A stretch of DNA of 63,280 bases, taken from contig CALISR010000009.1 in NCBI GenBank assembly GCA_938041435.1, positions 1-63,280 on the forward strand. Direction: 5' to 3'. Source of the DNA: an uncultured Candidatus Saccharibacteria bacterium. Its GTDB lineage: Bacteria > Patescibacteriota > Saccharimonadia > Saccharimonadales > Saccharimonadaceae. The notes below the pieces were generated by a model. The model did no database searches and was not told the origin of the DNA. It saw nothing but the letters and a program-made list of their open reading frames with translations. Below are positions 17,813-26,364 of this stretch, in pieces (within the stretch, counting starts at the first letter, position 1; every line of letters begins with the position of its first letter). Both the position numbers and the translations under genes were made by a program.

Positions 17813-17958
17813 GACTGGATTCCCTATTCTCCGTCAGCGTTTCAGCCACGCATTAGTTCTTTATCTGATGGCGTGATCTGCCACTGGCTAGCGCCCTGTC
17901 TTTTTTGCCATTATCACACCACGAACAACAGTCTACCGATCCGTGACAATCCTCCTCA

Positions 17959-17972
17959 AAACGCTAGCGTTT
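17959..17972. promoter_or_regulatory. Perfect 14-bp palindrome over the pilM promoter
   Basis: AAACGCTAGCGTTT is a perfect palindrome that overlaps the -35 position of an extended -10 promoter (TGCTATAAT, 17986-17994) of pilM. This is a candidate operator separating control of pilM-O from pilBC. The regulator is unknown. Confidence 0.5.
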
Positions 17973-18012
17973 ATCATATCGCTTATGCTATAATGACGGA
18001 AACGAACGTATC

Positions 18013-19071
18013 ATGGCAAAGTTATTTTATCGCGACAAACCAATCATCGGTCTCGACATTAGTCAGACAGGCATCAAAATCATGTCGATCGACCCCAAGC
18101 GCTGGCTCGTGCTAGGCTATGGTTCGCTTGACCTCGACCCAAAGGAAGTCCAGACGTCTCTCGACAACCCTGATGATTCTTACCTGGCCGAGCGCCTCAG
18201 CTCGCTCATCAACGAACATCTCATTGGCAACCTCGGCAGTGATCACGTAGTGATTGGTGTACCGACCAGCCGCACCTACTCGCGCACCTTCATGATTCCA
18301 GCCAAAGAAGCAGCACACCTCGATGGCGCTATCCAGGTAGAGGTCGATCAGTATATCCCCTTGCCGCTCGATTCGCTCTACGTTGACTATGAGGTAATTG
18401 AGCACACCAAAGAGCAACTCAATGTTGTGATGTCGGCCGTGCCTAAGCAGCTGGTCGACGCCTGTTTGCAAGCAGCCGAGACGGTGGGACTCGTGCCGGT
18501 GGTTGTTGAGCCCAATATCAACGCTATTGCGCGCGTGCTCGACAGCGCTGATGCTGGCAACCTTCTCACGCTCGTCGTCGATATTGGCCCAGCGAGCACC
18601 GACATCGCCGTACTAGATAAAAGTGCCGTCCGCCTGACTGGTGGAGTGGCAATTGGCGGCAATACCTTCACCATCGACATCTCGAAGCATCTCAACATCA
18701 CACTCGAGAATGCCCACCAGCTCAAGGTGCTTAATGGCCTCTCGCCTGGGCCACGCCAAGCTGGCATCACCGAGGCACTCAAACCAAGCCTTAAGCGCAT
18801 TAGCACCGAAATTCGCAAGGTGATCCGCTATTACAACGACCGGATTGGCGATGAACGTAAGATCGAGCAAATCGTCATCGTCGGTGGTGGTAGCAATGTG
18901 CCGGGTATGGGTGACTTCTTCACCAACGACCTTGTCATGCCAGTGCGTGTCGTCAATCCATGGCAAAAGCTCGACTTTGGCAAGCTCCAGCAGCCACAAA
19001 AGCAGTTTCGGCCTCGGTATATCAGTGTTGCAGGCCTGGCCAGCCTTAGTAGTGGGGAGATTTGGAAATGA
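18013..19071 (+). CDS. pilM: Type IV pilus assembly protein PilM
   Basis: 352 residues. Actin-like cytosolic protein that binds the N-terminus of PilN and links the alignment subcomplex to the motor. Phosphate and adenosine motifs: IGLDISQTGIKIMSID, VVDIGPASTDIAV and IVIVGGGSNVPGM. It has its own promoter 150-200 nt after pilC. Its TGA stop overlaps the pilN ATG (ATGA), coupling translation and showing that TGA is read as stop here. Confidence 0.95.
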   Translation: MAKLFYRDKPIIGLDISQTGIKIMSIDPKRWLVLGYGSLDLDPKEVQTSLDNPDDSYLAERLSSLINEHLIGNLGSDHVVIGVPTSRTYSRTFMIPAKEAAHLDGAIQVEVDQYIPLPLDSLYVDYEVIEHTKEQLNVVMSAVPKQLVDACLQAAETVGLVPVVVEPNINAIARVLDSADAGNLLTLVVDIGPASTDIAVLDKSAVRLTGGVAIGGNTFTIDISKHLNITLENAHQLKVLNGLSPGPRQAGITEALKPSLKRISTEIRKVIRYYNDRIGDERKIEQIVIVGGGSNVPGMGDFFTNDLVMPVRVVNPWQKLDFGKLQQPQKQFRPRYISVAGLASLSSGEIWK

Positions 19072-19628
19072 TCAATCTATTGCCACCAGCGTATAAAAAG
19101 CAGCTCGCTGCGAGCCGCACCAATACCTTGCTACGCCGCTATGTCGTGCTCCTGTTTGTCTTAGTCTTTGTTGTTTTAGCCGAAATTGGCGGCGTGTACT
19201 TCTTCATCGCAACCGAGCGTGGCCGCAACGAAGCTGCCGTAGAGCGCAACCACAACAAAACTGCCGAATACGCCACCGTCAAGCGTGAAGCTACTGAGTT
19301 CAAAGCCAACCTTACCACTGCCAAAGCCATTCTCGACCAACAGGTCTCGTACACTCGCCTCATCAAACTCATTGCCGACCGCCTCCCACCCAACGTCATC
19401 ATCGAACAGCTTAATATTGACCCAACCACCTTTGGCACCCCCACCACGCTGAGCATCCGCGCCAAAGGCTACAACGATGCCATTGCTCTGCGCAACCGCC
19501 TCAATGACTCCGCCATCTTCTCCAGCGTCAGCTTCCAATCCATCACGCTGCAAGACAAAGACACTGGTAGTTATCCCTACACCTCAACCTACAGTGTCAC
19601 ATTCAAGAAAGGAATCGGCCAACAATGA
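19068..19628 (+). CDS. pilN: Type IV pilus assembly protein PilN
   Basis: 186 residues from the ATG inside the pilM stop. Starts with MINLLPPAYK, the conserved PilN N-terminus that binds PilM, then one membrane helix (about 28-50), a coiled coil, and a ferredoxin-like periplasmic-type domain. Forms a heterodimer with PilO. Ends with a 4-nt overlap into pilO. Confidence 0.93.
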   Translation: MINLLPPAYKKQLAASRTNTLLRRYVVLLFVLVFVVLAEIGGVYFFIATERGRNEAAVERNHNKTAEYATVKREATEFKANLTTAKAILDQQVSYTRLIKLIADRLPPNVIIEQLNIDPTTFGTPTTLSIRAKGYNDAIALRNRLNDSAIFSSVSFQSITLQDKDTGSYPYTSTYSVTFKKGIGQQ

Positions 19629-20254
19629 GCAAAAAATTCACGCTAACGGCGACAAACCTCCGGATTATCCTTGCCGTGTCGCTAGTAGTTATTACTGCAA
19701 TTGGAGCTGGTGGTTTTGCCCTTGCCTATAACTGGCTTGATGGCTTTGCGGCCGATGCCAGCACTGTCGCCTCGCAAGCTGCCGCCAGTGAGTCTGAGCT
19801 GCAAGAGCTCTCCCAGACCGAAAAGATGCTCAAAACGCAGCATCATGCCGTCGAGCGCGCCTCCAAGATCGCTGCCGAAAGTAAAAGCTACCAATATCAG
19901 GATCAGATCATCAACGACCTTAACGACTTTGCCCGCAAAGCTGGCATTACTATTGCAGACATCACCTTTGCCGATAACAATGCTAAGGGCAGTTCGTCAA
20001 GTAGCTCATCGAGTAGCAGCAAGACGGGCACATCCCTGCCTGCTATTGCCGGACTCAAAGCGACTACCGCCTCTGTCACCGTCAAGAATCCCGTCGAGTA
20101 TCGCAAACTTCTCACCTTCATGTATCTCGTCGAGCAAAGCCTGACAAAGATGCGCATAGCCAATGTTGACCTCTCGCGCAGCACCGCTCAGGGCCAGCCA
20201 CCCGATAGTATTACTAGCAACACATTAACCATCGAGGTATATCTCCGATCATGA
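19625..20254 (+). CDS. pilO: Type IV pilus assembly protein PilO
   Basis: 209 residues. N-terminal membrane helix (about 12-37), coiled coil, then a C-terminal domain with VKNPVEYRKLLTFMYLVEQS typical of PilO. A run of about ten Ser residues (near 120-130) separates the coiled coil from the folded domain and is an unusual flexible linker. Overlaps both neighbours by 4 nt. Confidence 0.9.
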   Translation: MSKKFTLTATNLRIILAVSLVVITAIGAGGFALAYNWLDGFAADASTVASQAAASESELQELSQTEKMLKTQHHAVERASKIAAESKSYQYQDQIINDLNDFARKAGITIADITFADNNAKGSSSSSSSSSSKTGTSLPAIAGLKATTASVTVKNPVEYRKLLTFMYLVEQSLTKMRIANVDLSRSTAQGQPPDSITSNTLTIEVYLRS

Positions 20255-20535
20255 ACAGCGATCTCTCACTCGCCGCGCTTGGGCGCGCCAGTAGTAAATT
20301 TCTCCACCGCTACCACATTATTCTCTTTGTGGTTATTGCCTTCGGCGGCTTAGCCGTTATTACCTTCTTGCTTAATGCCACGATCTCCAAGGCGTCAGAG
20401 GCTGCTCCACCCCAGCCCACTAATGGTATCAACCAAGCGACCATCAAAAAAATCGAGCAACTCAAAACCGCCAGCGAATCCGACCAAAGCGCCAGCCAAC
20501 TGCCGATTAGCTCGCGTAACCCATTTGTCGAGTAA
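20251..20535 (+). CDS. Small PilP-like pilus operon membrane protein
   Basis: 94 residues, overlapping pilO by 4 nt. One membrane helix (IILFVVIAFGGLAVITFLL, about 26-44), a short acidic/polar stretch, and the C-terminal ISSRNPFVE. The RNPF ending matches the R(D/N)PF motif near the N-terminus of PilP-type lipoproteins, but there is no lipobox and no beta domain. It may be a minimal PilP substitute for an envelope without an outer membrane. Function is inferred from position. Confidence 0.6.
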   Translation: MNSDLSLAALGRASSKFLHRYHIILFVVIAFGGLAVITFLLNATISKASEAAPPQPTNGINQATIKKIEQLKTASESDQSASQLPISSRNPFVE

Positions 20536-20588
20536 CATTTTTTACAGCCGCAGTGGAGCTTTTTGCGGCGCAATGCTATACTACACAT

Positions 20589-21191
20589 ATGATACTGCTC
20601 GGATCTGCACTCGTCAACTACCCTGTCATGAGCTTACAAATGGGCGGCAAAGTTGGCAGCCTCGCCCAGCCGCTTGTCGATCCAGCAACCTTAACCATCG
20701 TTGCCTACACCGTAGATGGCTCATTTGCTAACGACACAACCATGCTGCTTCGCCTCGCTGATGTGCGTGAGATGAGTGAACTCGGCATGATCATCGACTC
20801 CGTCGACGAGCTCATCACTCCCACCGACGTCATAAAGATCCAGCGCCTCTACGAGCTCAAGTTTCACCTCTTGGGCATGCCCGTCCAAGACAAACGTGGG
20901 CGACGCCTCGGTAAGATTAGCGACTATACGATCGAGACAGGTAATTTTGTCATCCAGCAGCTCATTGTCCGGCGCTCGTGGCTCCACCGCCTCAATGATG
21001 CTGAGCTGGTTATTCATCGGTCGCAAATCATTGAGATCAATAACGATGCTATCATCGTCCAGTCGCAGGCTGAGACCAAAAAGCCCGAGCAAAAGGCCAC
21101 CCAACCAGCCATGAGTAGTGGCGAATACGTTAACCCCTTCCGCAAGCCATCGCAGGCCCGAGAATCAATCAATACAGACGAGCGCCGCTAA
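20589..21191 (+). CDS. PRC-barrel domain protein
   Basis: 200 residues. Two PRC-barrel-like halves: QMGGKVGSLAQPLVDPATLT (about 18-37) and MPVQDKRGRRLGKISDYTIE (about 95-115), followed by a polar tail. PRC barrels bind RNA or proteins; the specific role is unknown. TATACT at 20577-20582 ends exactly 6 nt before the ATG, in an extended -10 context (TGCTATACT), so the mRNA is probably leaderless. This, not the longer frame from 20553, fixes the start. Confidence 0.8.
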   Translation: MILLGSALVNYPVMSLQMGGKVGSLAQPLVDPATLTIVAYTVDGSFANDTTMLLRLADVREMSELGMIIDSVDELITPTDVIKIQRLYELKFHLLGMPVQDKRGRRLGKISDYTIETGNFVIQQLIVRRSWLHRLNDAELVIHRSQIIEINNDAIIVQSQAETKKPEQKATQPAMSSGEYVNPFRKPSQARESINTDERR

Positions 21192-21196
21192 CACAA

Positions 21197-21868
21197 TCAG
21201 TACTCGTCACCCGCCAACGCTGCCCGGATGTCGTCATAGGCAAAGCCTTGGCGCAAGAGATAGGCGATAAGCTTTTGCTCGTCTGGGTAGCGGGAGCGCT
21301 TTTTGGCAATCACCTTAGCTAACTCGTCTTCATCAGTCCGCCTCGACTGCGCTAATGCTTGGTTTATCACCTCTGGTGCAACACCCTTGGCACGCAGCTC
21401 TGCCTCCAACTTGCGGCGCGACGCACCCTTACTCTGGTGGCGATTTTCCACCCACCACTGGGCAAATGCCTCATCATCGATATGACCACGCTGCTCAAGG
21501 CGCGCAAATACCCGTTGCACAACCATTAGTGAAGCACCAGGCTTCTCAACCAGCGTGCCAGTTTTGCGTTGTTTATACTTGCGTGGCAGTGTTTTGCGCT
21601 GGAGATAGTCGCGGATTTCGCGTGCACTGTGCGGCCGCATCAGGGTGTACTCGAGCGCCCGCGCGTAGAGCTTACCAAACTCCCCCTCGCGGCGTAGCTC
21701 AGTCAGCTCGGCCTCAGTCAGCATTCGCCCCACCTTCACGCCACAATCCACCACCTGCGCCACATCAAGGCTAAAATCATACGTGCCATCGATAAATACA
21801 TTCACCCGATCGGCGCTCCGCACCTGTGCAGTAAGCGCAGTGATGGTGTAGGTTTTTTCTGTTGGCAT
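21197..21868 (-). CDS. recX: RecX-family regulator of RecA
   Basis: 223 residues. Three-helix-bundle repeats of RecX are visible: LYARALEYTLMRPHSAREIR, HIDDEAFAQWWVENRHQSKG and LIAYLLRQGFAYDDIRAAL. RecX caps and inhibits RecA filaments. ATTATA (plus 21875-21880) places a TATAAT box exactly 6 nt before the ATG, so it is probably leaderless. Four genes separate it from recA on the same strand, unlike the usual recA-recX pair. Confidence 0.9.
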   Translation of the reverse strand: MPTEKTYTITALTAQVRSADRVNVFIDGTYDFSLDVAQVVDCGVKVGRMLTEAELTELRREGEFGKLYARALEYTLMRPHSAREIRDYLQRKTLPRKYKQRKTGTLVEKPGASLMVVQRVFARLEQRGHIDDEAFAQWWVENRHQSKGASRRKLEAELRAKGVAPEVINQALAQSRRTDEDELAKVIAKKRSRYPDEQKLIAYLLRQGFAYDDIRAALAGDEY

Positions 21869-21939
21869 ATATTTATTATACGCAGGTTTGTCTAATCATG
21901 TCACCCAACGCCCTCTAGAAATGAGCTGCGTCAACCCCA

Positions 21940-22971
21940 CTACTGAAATGCTTTGAGATAGATGTTATATGCTTTATCGATGAAGACAGCTTTATTGGTA
22001 CGAAAAGCTGATTGATCGCTATTTATGTCCTCGACGTTCTCGCCATTAGAAATAAACTCAATTTTTGCTACTGGTACCATATGTCCAATCAGGACAGCTG
22101 GTCGGAGCGTGTGCTCATCTCGAGCGGGGGATACATCAACAATATAAAACGTACTACGTTGAGCACGTCCTCCATCAGCAAGCAATTTATTAGCATTATC
22201 ATAGACAAGAAAAGCTCTCATACCATTAATATATGGTTTGTATACTGTGTCTACGTCTGCTGGACTGACCTTTCTTAGTTTAAAATCAGATATATCTTTG
22301 TACCAAAAATTCTTGCACTCATCAAAGAACATACAAATAACTTCATCCTGCGTGAACGCTGGGATCTTATCAGAGTTCTCTCGCAGTTTATCATCCCACG
22401 CTCTCACTCCAAGGCCACTGATTGGATCTTCCCACGCATATACACCTTCATCAAAATAACTGGTGATGATATCTCTATTCTCTGTGACAATCACCCCGCC
22501 AACCGCATCACCCAAGCACCCCAGCATGATCCCCTTGCCAGTTCTATCAACAATCTCTGCGTTATTACCCATAGACGGCTCCTCAAAGTCCATCCGTGGG
22601 CAGACCAGCAGCAGCTTATCACCAATCGGCTGAACGTAGCGAAAATTAATAAAATGCCGACCAAGGTTAAGGTGTATTACCTGTTTAACCGCCTCTTTCT
22701 CCCAATCAATGACAAATTCAAGAACCGAAAAGACACTGTCTACCTTGATTTCTGTAAAACAAGCCCACCCATCTCTCATTGGAATATTACTCGAGAGCAA
22801 AACATAGAGATGATTATCATAGCCAAGCTGCATGCTACATATTTCTGTCGTCTTGTGCCCGTACTCTTTGAGTATCTCGCGCAGATTCGCTACGCGCGTT
22901 ATATCAATCTGTGTCGTGGGAAGCGCATCTAGCACGCTACTTTCATCTTTCAAGTCATCATTTTTAGTCAT
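21940..22971 (-). CDS. Hypothetical soluble protein, beta-rich
   Basis: 343 residues from ATG 22971, chosen for the GAGGAGAAGAA site upstream. No signal peptide or membrane helix. Repeating hydrophobic strands with W/Y and Asp-Gly turns (HLYVLLSSNI, KLLLVCPRMD, GVIVTENRDI, VFIDKAYNIY) suggest a beta-propeller-like fold, but no family is recognised. GC content appears lower than in recX and recA. Its ATG overlaps the stop of the upstream hydrolase gene by 4 nt, so the two are coupled. Confidence 0.6.
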   Translation of the reverse strand: MTKNDDLKDESSVLDALPTTQIDITRVANLREILKEYGHKTTEICSMQLGYDNHLYVLLSSNIPMRDGWACFTEIKVDSVFSVLEFVIDWEKEAVKQVIHLNLGRHFINFRYVQPIGDKLLLVCPRMDFEEPSMGNNAEIVDRTGKGIMLGCLGDAVGGVIVTENRDIITSYFDEGVYAWEDPISGLGVRAWDDKLRENSDKIPAFTQDEVICMFFDECKNFWYKDISDFKLRKVSPADVDTVYKPYINGMRAFLVYDNANKLLADGGRAQRSTFYIVDVSPARDEHTLRPAVLIGHMVPVAKIEFISNGENVEDINSDQSAFRTNKAVFIDKAYNIYLKAFQ

Positions 22972-23582
22972 TTCTTCTCCTCTCTTAAACAAATCTCTAC
23001 CAGCTCTGGAAACGCTCGCGTCTGCATTGCACTGAAGGTGAAGTGGCCATAGTCGATAAATCGATGGTAGCGCAGCTGGGGTAGCTCACGGCGGAGCTTT
23101 GCCGTGGAGCTTTGCAGGTGTGGGTAGTCATTAGTAGAATAGAGCACATCAATGCCGTGCACTGCTTTGCGGTCTATCTGGCGGTCGAGTGTAAAGCGAA
23201 AGAAATCTCCTGCCTCTCCCTCAACATCCAGCCACGGTGCCACCAGTACGACCCGACCAACACGGCAATTTCCCTCACTCAGCCAGCGAAGCAAAAAACC
23301 TCCACCACAACTATGGCCCACTAGCAGCGTACGCTCATCCACCGGCAGATGGGTAAACTCTTGGCACCATGCCTCGTAGCGTGGCTCGTATGGGCGAGGC
23401 ATCTCGGGTGTTTGCGTCAGTATCCCACGTATCAAGAGTTGTTGCTGAAGCCAAGGCAGCCAATGAGAGTTGCTTGTACTATCAACCGTAGGCTTATGAT
23501 ATTTGTCAAAGCTTCGTCGTCCATGGAGGATGATTGCCCGGGTAAACGGAGTGTCGTTTCTGTAGTGGTTTTCGATATCCAT
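22968..23582 (-). CDS. RBBP9-like alpha/beta serine hydrolase
   Basis: 204 residues. Nucleophile elbow GHSCGGGF (Ser near residue 90), oxyanion region IILHGR near the N-terminus, and a late His in IDYGHFTF fit the RBBP9/YdeN family of small serine hydrolases. Asp in IDVLYSTNDYPHL is the likely acid. Substrate unknown. Coupled by 4-nt overlap to the downstream unknown gene. Confidence 0.8.
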   Translation of the reverse strand: MDIENHYRNDTPFTRAIILHGRRSFDKYHKPTVDSTSNSHWLPWLQQQLLIRGILTQTPEMPRPYEPRYEAWCQEFTHLPVDERTLLVGHSCGGGFLLRWLSEGNCRVGRVVLVAPWLDVEGEAGDFFRFTLDRQIDRKAVHGIDVLYSTNDYPHLQSSTAKLRRELPQLRYHRFIDYGHFTFSAMQTRAFPELVEICLREEKK

Positions 23583-23650
23583 GCTTTATTTTTGCTCCTC
23601 TGGTGTCGACTCTAGACTCGTTGCCTTGGTCTTTGGTCTCTACCCCTATT

Positions 23651-24199
23651 TTATGACTCGCGCAATATTCGTCCTAGTTCTTCCATCAACAGCGCAAAAT
23701 AGAGTGGCCGATGCGGCACAAGCATCACATCTTCTGGCTGCTCGATCATCTGACGGAACGTGTCATACGGCACCCAGCGCAGTGCCGCTGCTTCACCATC
23801 AACCATATCGAGTGGCTCATCGTGATATTCATAAGTGTAAATAAAGTGAAACTCGCTATACGCTGATTTGCGCTTTGGCAAACTTCCAATGAACTTCACT
23901 CGAGAAGTATCAAGCGTCATACCAATCTCTTCTTGAGCCTCACGCAGCGCCGCATCGAGCGGTGTTTCGCCAAGGCTCACGTGCCCTGCTGCCGAAATAT
24001 CCCAATAGCCTGGCCAGTTTTTGACCTGATCAGCCCGGCGCTGGAGCAATATGTCACACCCTCCATTACTGCTACGCCGCCACAACCAAACATGCGCTGC
24101 CGCGACAATAGCATCCTTGGTCAGGTCTTTGCGAGCAAGGCCTTCGCCCTGTTTTGGCACTCCATCTGGGCTATAACTTTGCCATAGATCATTATGCAT
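23651..24199 (-). CDS. NUDIX hydrolase
   Basis: 182 residues. The complete Nudix box GHVSLGETPLDAALREAQEE followed by IG (about 86-107) gives Mg-binding and catalytic residues. Upstream LQRRADQVKNWPGYWDISAA resembles the IPP-isomerase-like/YfcD branch. Hydrolyses a nucleoside diphosphate-linked compound, substrate not predictable. It starts 3 nt after the HIT gene, in the recA transcript. Confidence 0.9.
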   Translation of the reverse strand: MHNDLWQSYSPDGVPKQGEGLARKDLTKDAIVAAAHVWLWRRSSNGGCDILLQRRADQVKNWPGYWDISAAGHVSLGETPLDAALREAQEEIGMTLDTSRVKFIGSLPKRKSAYSEFHFIYTYEYHDEPLDMVDGEAAALRWVPYDTFRQMIEQPEDVMLVPHRPLYFALLMEELGRILRES

Positions 24200-24202
24200 T
24201 GC

Positions 24203-24661
24203 TTACTCCTGTGTATTGATCATATCAGATGCTGCTTCTCTCATGTGCTGCGCTAGATCAGCCAGCTCAGCAGTTGGCGACTCGGTACGGCTCCCTGGGC
24301 GATACAAGAACTGGCGTGGTTCATATTGAGTAATACCAGCATCACCTTGTGTTCGTGGCACAATGTGAATGTGGAGGTGCGGCACCGACTGACCGTAGGC
24401 ACGACCCTCATTCCAAGCACAGTTAAACCCTTGAGCGCTAACCGCTTGGCGCAGCACATCCTTCACATACTTCACCAAAGCAAACAAATCAGTAAGTTCT
24501 TTTAGTGTCAACTCATCAATCGTTGCAACGACACGCTGTGGCGCAACCAAGCTATGCCCGGGTGTAATTGGTATGTTGGTCAAGAACGCAAATGAATGTG
24601 CTGTCTCTGCAAAAACCCGACCCTCATCTCGCACAACAGTTGTAAAAACTGAAGTTTTCAA
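24203..24661 (-). CDS. HIT-family nucleotide hydrolase/transferase
   Basis: 152 residues. The histidine triad is in VPHLHIHIVPR (about 105-115), with TPGHSLVAPQRVV upstream, as in Hint/Fhit-type enzymes. Acts on nucleoside monophosphate esters or dinucleotides; substrate unknown. It starts 2 nt after the recA stop, so it is almost certainly co-transcribed with recA. Confidence 0.92.
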   Translation of the reverse strand: MKTSVFTTVVRDEGRVFAETAHSFAFLTNIPITPGHSLVAPQRVVATIDELTLKELTDLFALVKYVKDVLRQAVSAQGFNCAWNEGRAYGQSVPHLHIHIVPRTQGDAGITQYEPRQFLYRPGSRTESPTAELADLAQHMREAASDMINTQE

Positions 24662-24663
24662 TG

Positions 24664-25689
24664 CTACGCTTCTTCCGCCGCCTTCACTGCCTCGCGGACT
24701 TTACCATCAATTTCAGCCAGGGTATCGGCGTGTTCTTTGAGGTATTCTTTGGTCTTGTCGCGGCCTTGGCCAATTGTCTCGCCACCGTATTTGAAGAACG
24801 CCCCAGACTTATCAACAATACCATGCTGCACTGCGAGGTCGAGAATATCCCCCGTCTTGGAGATGCCTTCGTTGTACATGATGTCGAACTCAGCAACGCG
24901 GAAGGGCGGCGCAATCTTGTTCTTTACCACCTTCACCTTCGTGCGGTTACCGCGAATGTCATCACCCACTTTGATTTGCCCAATCCGGCGGATATCCACC
25001 CGCTGCGAGGCATAGAACTTCAGCGCATTACCACCAGTTGTCGTCTCGGGGTTGCCAAACATTACGCCGATTTTCATGCGGATCTGGTTGATGAAAATGA
25101 CGGTTGCTTTACTCTTGTTGATAACCCCCGTTAGCTTGCGCAGTGCCTGGCTCATCAGGCGAGCCTGGAGACCCATGTGTGAATCACCCATGTCACCGTC
25201 AATTTCTGCTTGCGGCGTCAACGCTGCCACCGAGTCCACCACGATGAGATCAACGGCGTTTGACCGCACCAGCGTCTCCGTAATCTCCAACGCTTGCTCA
25301 CCATTGTCTGGCTGCGACACCAAAAGGTTGTCTGTATCGACGCCAAGCTTCTTGGCATAGCTCGGGTCGAGCGCATGCTCAGCGTCAACAAAGGCCGCTG
25401 TGCCACCCTGCTTCTGAATCTCAGCAATAGCGTGCAGCGTCAGCGTCGTCTTACCGCTACTCTCTGGCCCATAAATCTCGATAATGCGCCCCTTAGGATA
25501 GCCACCGCCCAGTGCAAGATCGAGGCTCAGCGAGCCAGACGGAATGACTGCTACATCTGCCTGATGAAATTCGCCAAGCTTCATAATGGCACCATCACCA
25601 AATTGTTTTGTAATCTGATCCATCGCGAGGCCAAGCGCTTTGAGCTTGCCGTCGTCTGTGGTTTGTGTCGTATTCGATTGTTTGGTCAT
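24664..25689 (-). CDS. recA: RecA recombinase
   Basis: 341 residues from ATG 25689 with GAAGGAGAGGGG upstream. DNA strand-exchange and SOS coprotease. Walker A GPESSGKTTL (about 69), Walker B LIVVDSVAAL, loop 1 GDSHMGLQARLMSQALRKLT, loop 2 GNPETTTGGNALKFYAS and the FINQIRMK segment are all present. A TATAAT box lies upstream (plus 25714-25719), giving a short leader. No LexA/SOS box of the usual CGAAC-N4-GTTCG type is visible. HIT and NUDIX genes follow without a gap. Confidence 0.98.
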   Translation of the reverse strand: MTKQSNTTQTTDDGKLKALGLAMDQITKQFGDGAIMKLGEFHQADVAVIPSGSLSLDLALGGGYPKGRIIEIYGPESSGKTTLTLHAIAEIQKQGGTAAFVDAEHALDPSYAKKLGVDTDNLLVSQPDNGEQALEITETLVRSNAVDLIVVDSVAALTPQAEIDGDMGDSHMGLQARLMSQALRKLTGVINKSKATVIFINQIRMKIGVMFGNPETTTGGNALKFYASQRVDIRRIGQIKVGDDIRGNRTKVKVVKNKIAPPFRVAEFDIMYNEGISKTGDILDLAVQHGIVDKSGAFFKYGGETIGQGRDKTKEYLKEHADTLAEIDGKVREAVKAAEEA

Positions 25690-25893
25690 ACGTCCCCTCT
25701 CCTTCAAGAATTTATTATACCAGAATCTCTTGCCGTTGTCCGCGTGGAGATTGGTTTGTACTTACAAAGACTCAACATCACCGATTTATTTATTTTTATT
25801 AGCCTCCAGCTTCCACTGCTCTATCAATGTGGAGTACGAAACAGCAACAATCTTCTAAAGAAATTTTCGTGGTAGACATGCTATAATAACACT

Positions 25894-26292
25894 ATGAAGG
25901 CACCTAAAGGATTTACCGTTATTGAGCTCATCGTCGTGATCGCTCTGCTTGCAACGGGCAGCTGGCTCTTTTTCAGTGAGAAAATCGCAACCGAAGCGAC
26001 GCAGCGCGACAACCAGCGCAAAACCGCCATTAACGCAATGTACTATAGCCTGGAAGAAGTGTATTTTGAGAAAAATAACCACTACCCCAACACGATTGAT
26101 AGCAAGACGCTACGTTCAGTTGACCCATCGCTCTTTACCGATCCAAATGGCCACAAGCTTGGCAGCGCCCAGTCTAGTTACCACTACAGTGGCACCGACT
26201 GCACCACCGACAACCAGTGCAAAGGCTACAAACTCACCGCCAACTTAGAGCGTGAGGCAGACTACACCAAGACCAACCGCAATAATACCTAA
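25894..26292 (+). CDS. Type IV pilin-like protein
   Basis: 132 residues. Class III signal KAPKG|FTVIEL with prepilin cleavage after Gly6, then the hydrophobic N-terminal helix (VIALLATGSWLFF). The C-terminal globular part has one Cys pair (GTDCTTDNQCKG) likely forming the D-loop disulfide and YxxxNNHYPNT typical of pilins. TATAAT (25882-25887) in a TGCTATAAT context ends exactly 6 nt before the ATG: probably leaderless. It stands apart from the assembly operon at 14.8-20.5 kb. Confidence 0.92.
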   Translation: MKAPKGFTVIELIVVIALLATGSWLFFSEKIATEATQRDNQRKTAINAMYYSLEEVYFEKNNHYPNTIDSKTLRSVDPSLFTDPNGHKLGSAQSSYHYSGTDCTTDNQCKGYKLTANLEREADYTKTNRNNT

Positions 26293-26314
26293 GTCTGTAT
26301 ATAGGTATGCAAAA

Positions 26315-26345
26315 AACACCGAGCTTTGTCTGCTCGGTGTTTTTA
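26315..26345. terminator. Bidirectional terminator
   Basis: AACACCGAGC (26315-26324) and GCTCGGTGTT (26332-26341) form a 10-bp perfect stem. A-run before and T-run after allow use by the converging pilin and PH-domain genes. Confidence 0.9.
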
Positions 26346-26364
26346 TCATCAACGTCTGCTAGTA

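Noticed and set aside
19978..20020. Serine codon run in pilO as a microsatellite
   Set aside because: Codons are mixed (TCG, TCA, AGT, AGC), so it is a protein-level linker and not a simple DNA repeat.
25690..25740. LexA-type SOS box upstream of recA
   Set aside because: No CGAAC-N4-GTTCG or CTGT-N8-ACAG palindrome found; only the -10 box and ribosome-binding site are clear.
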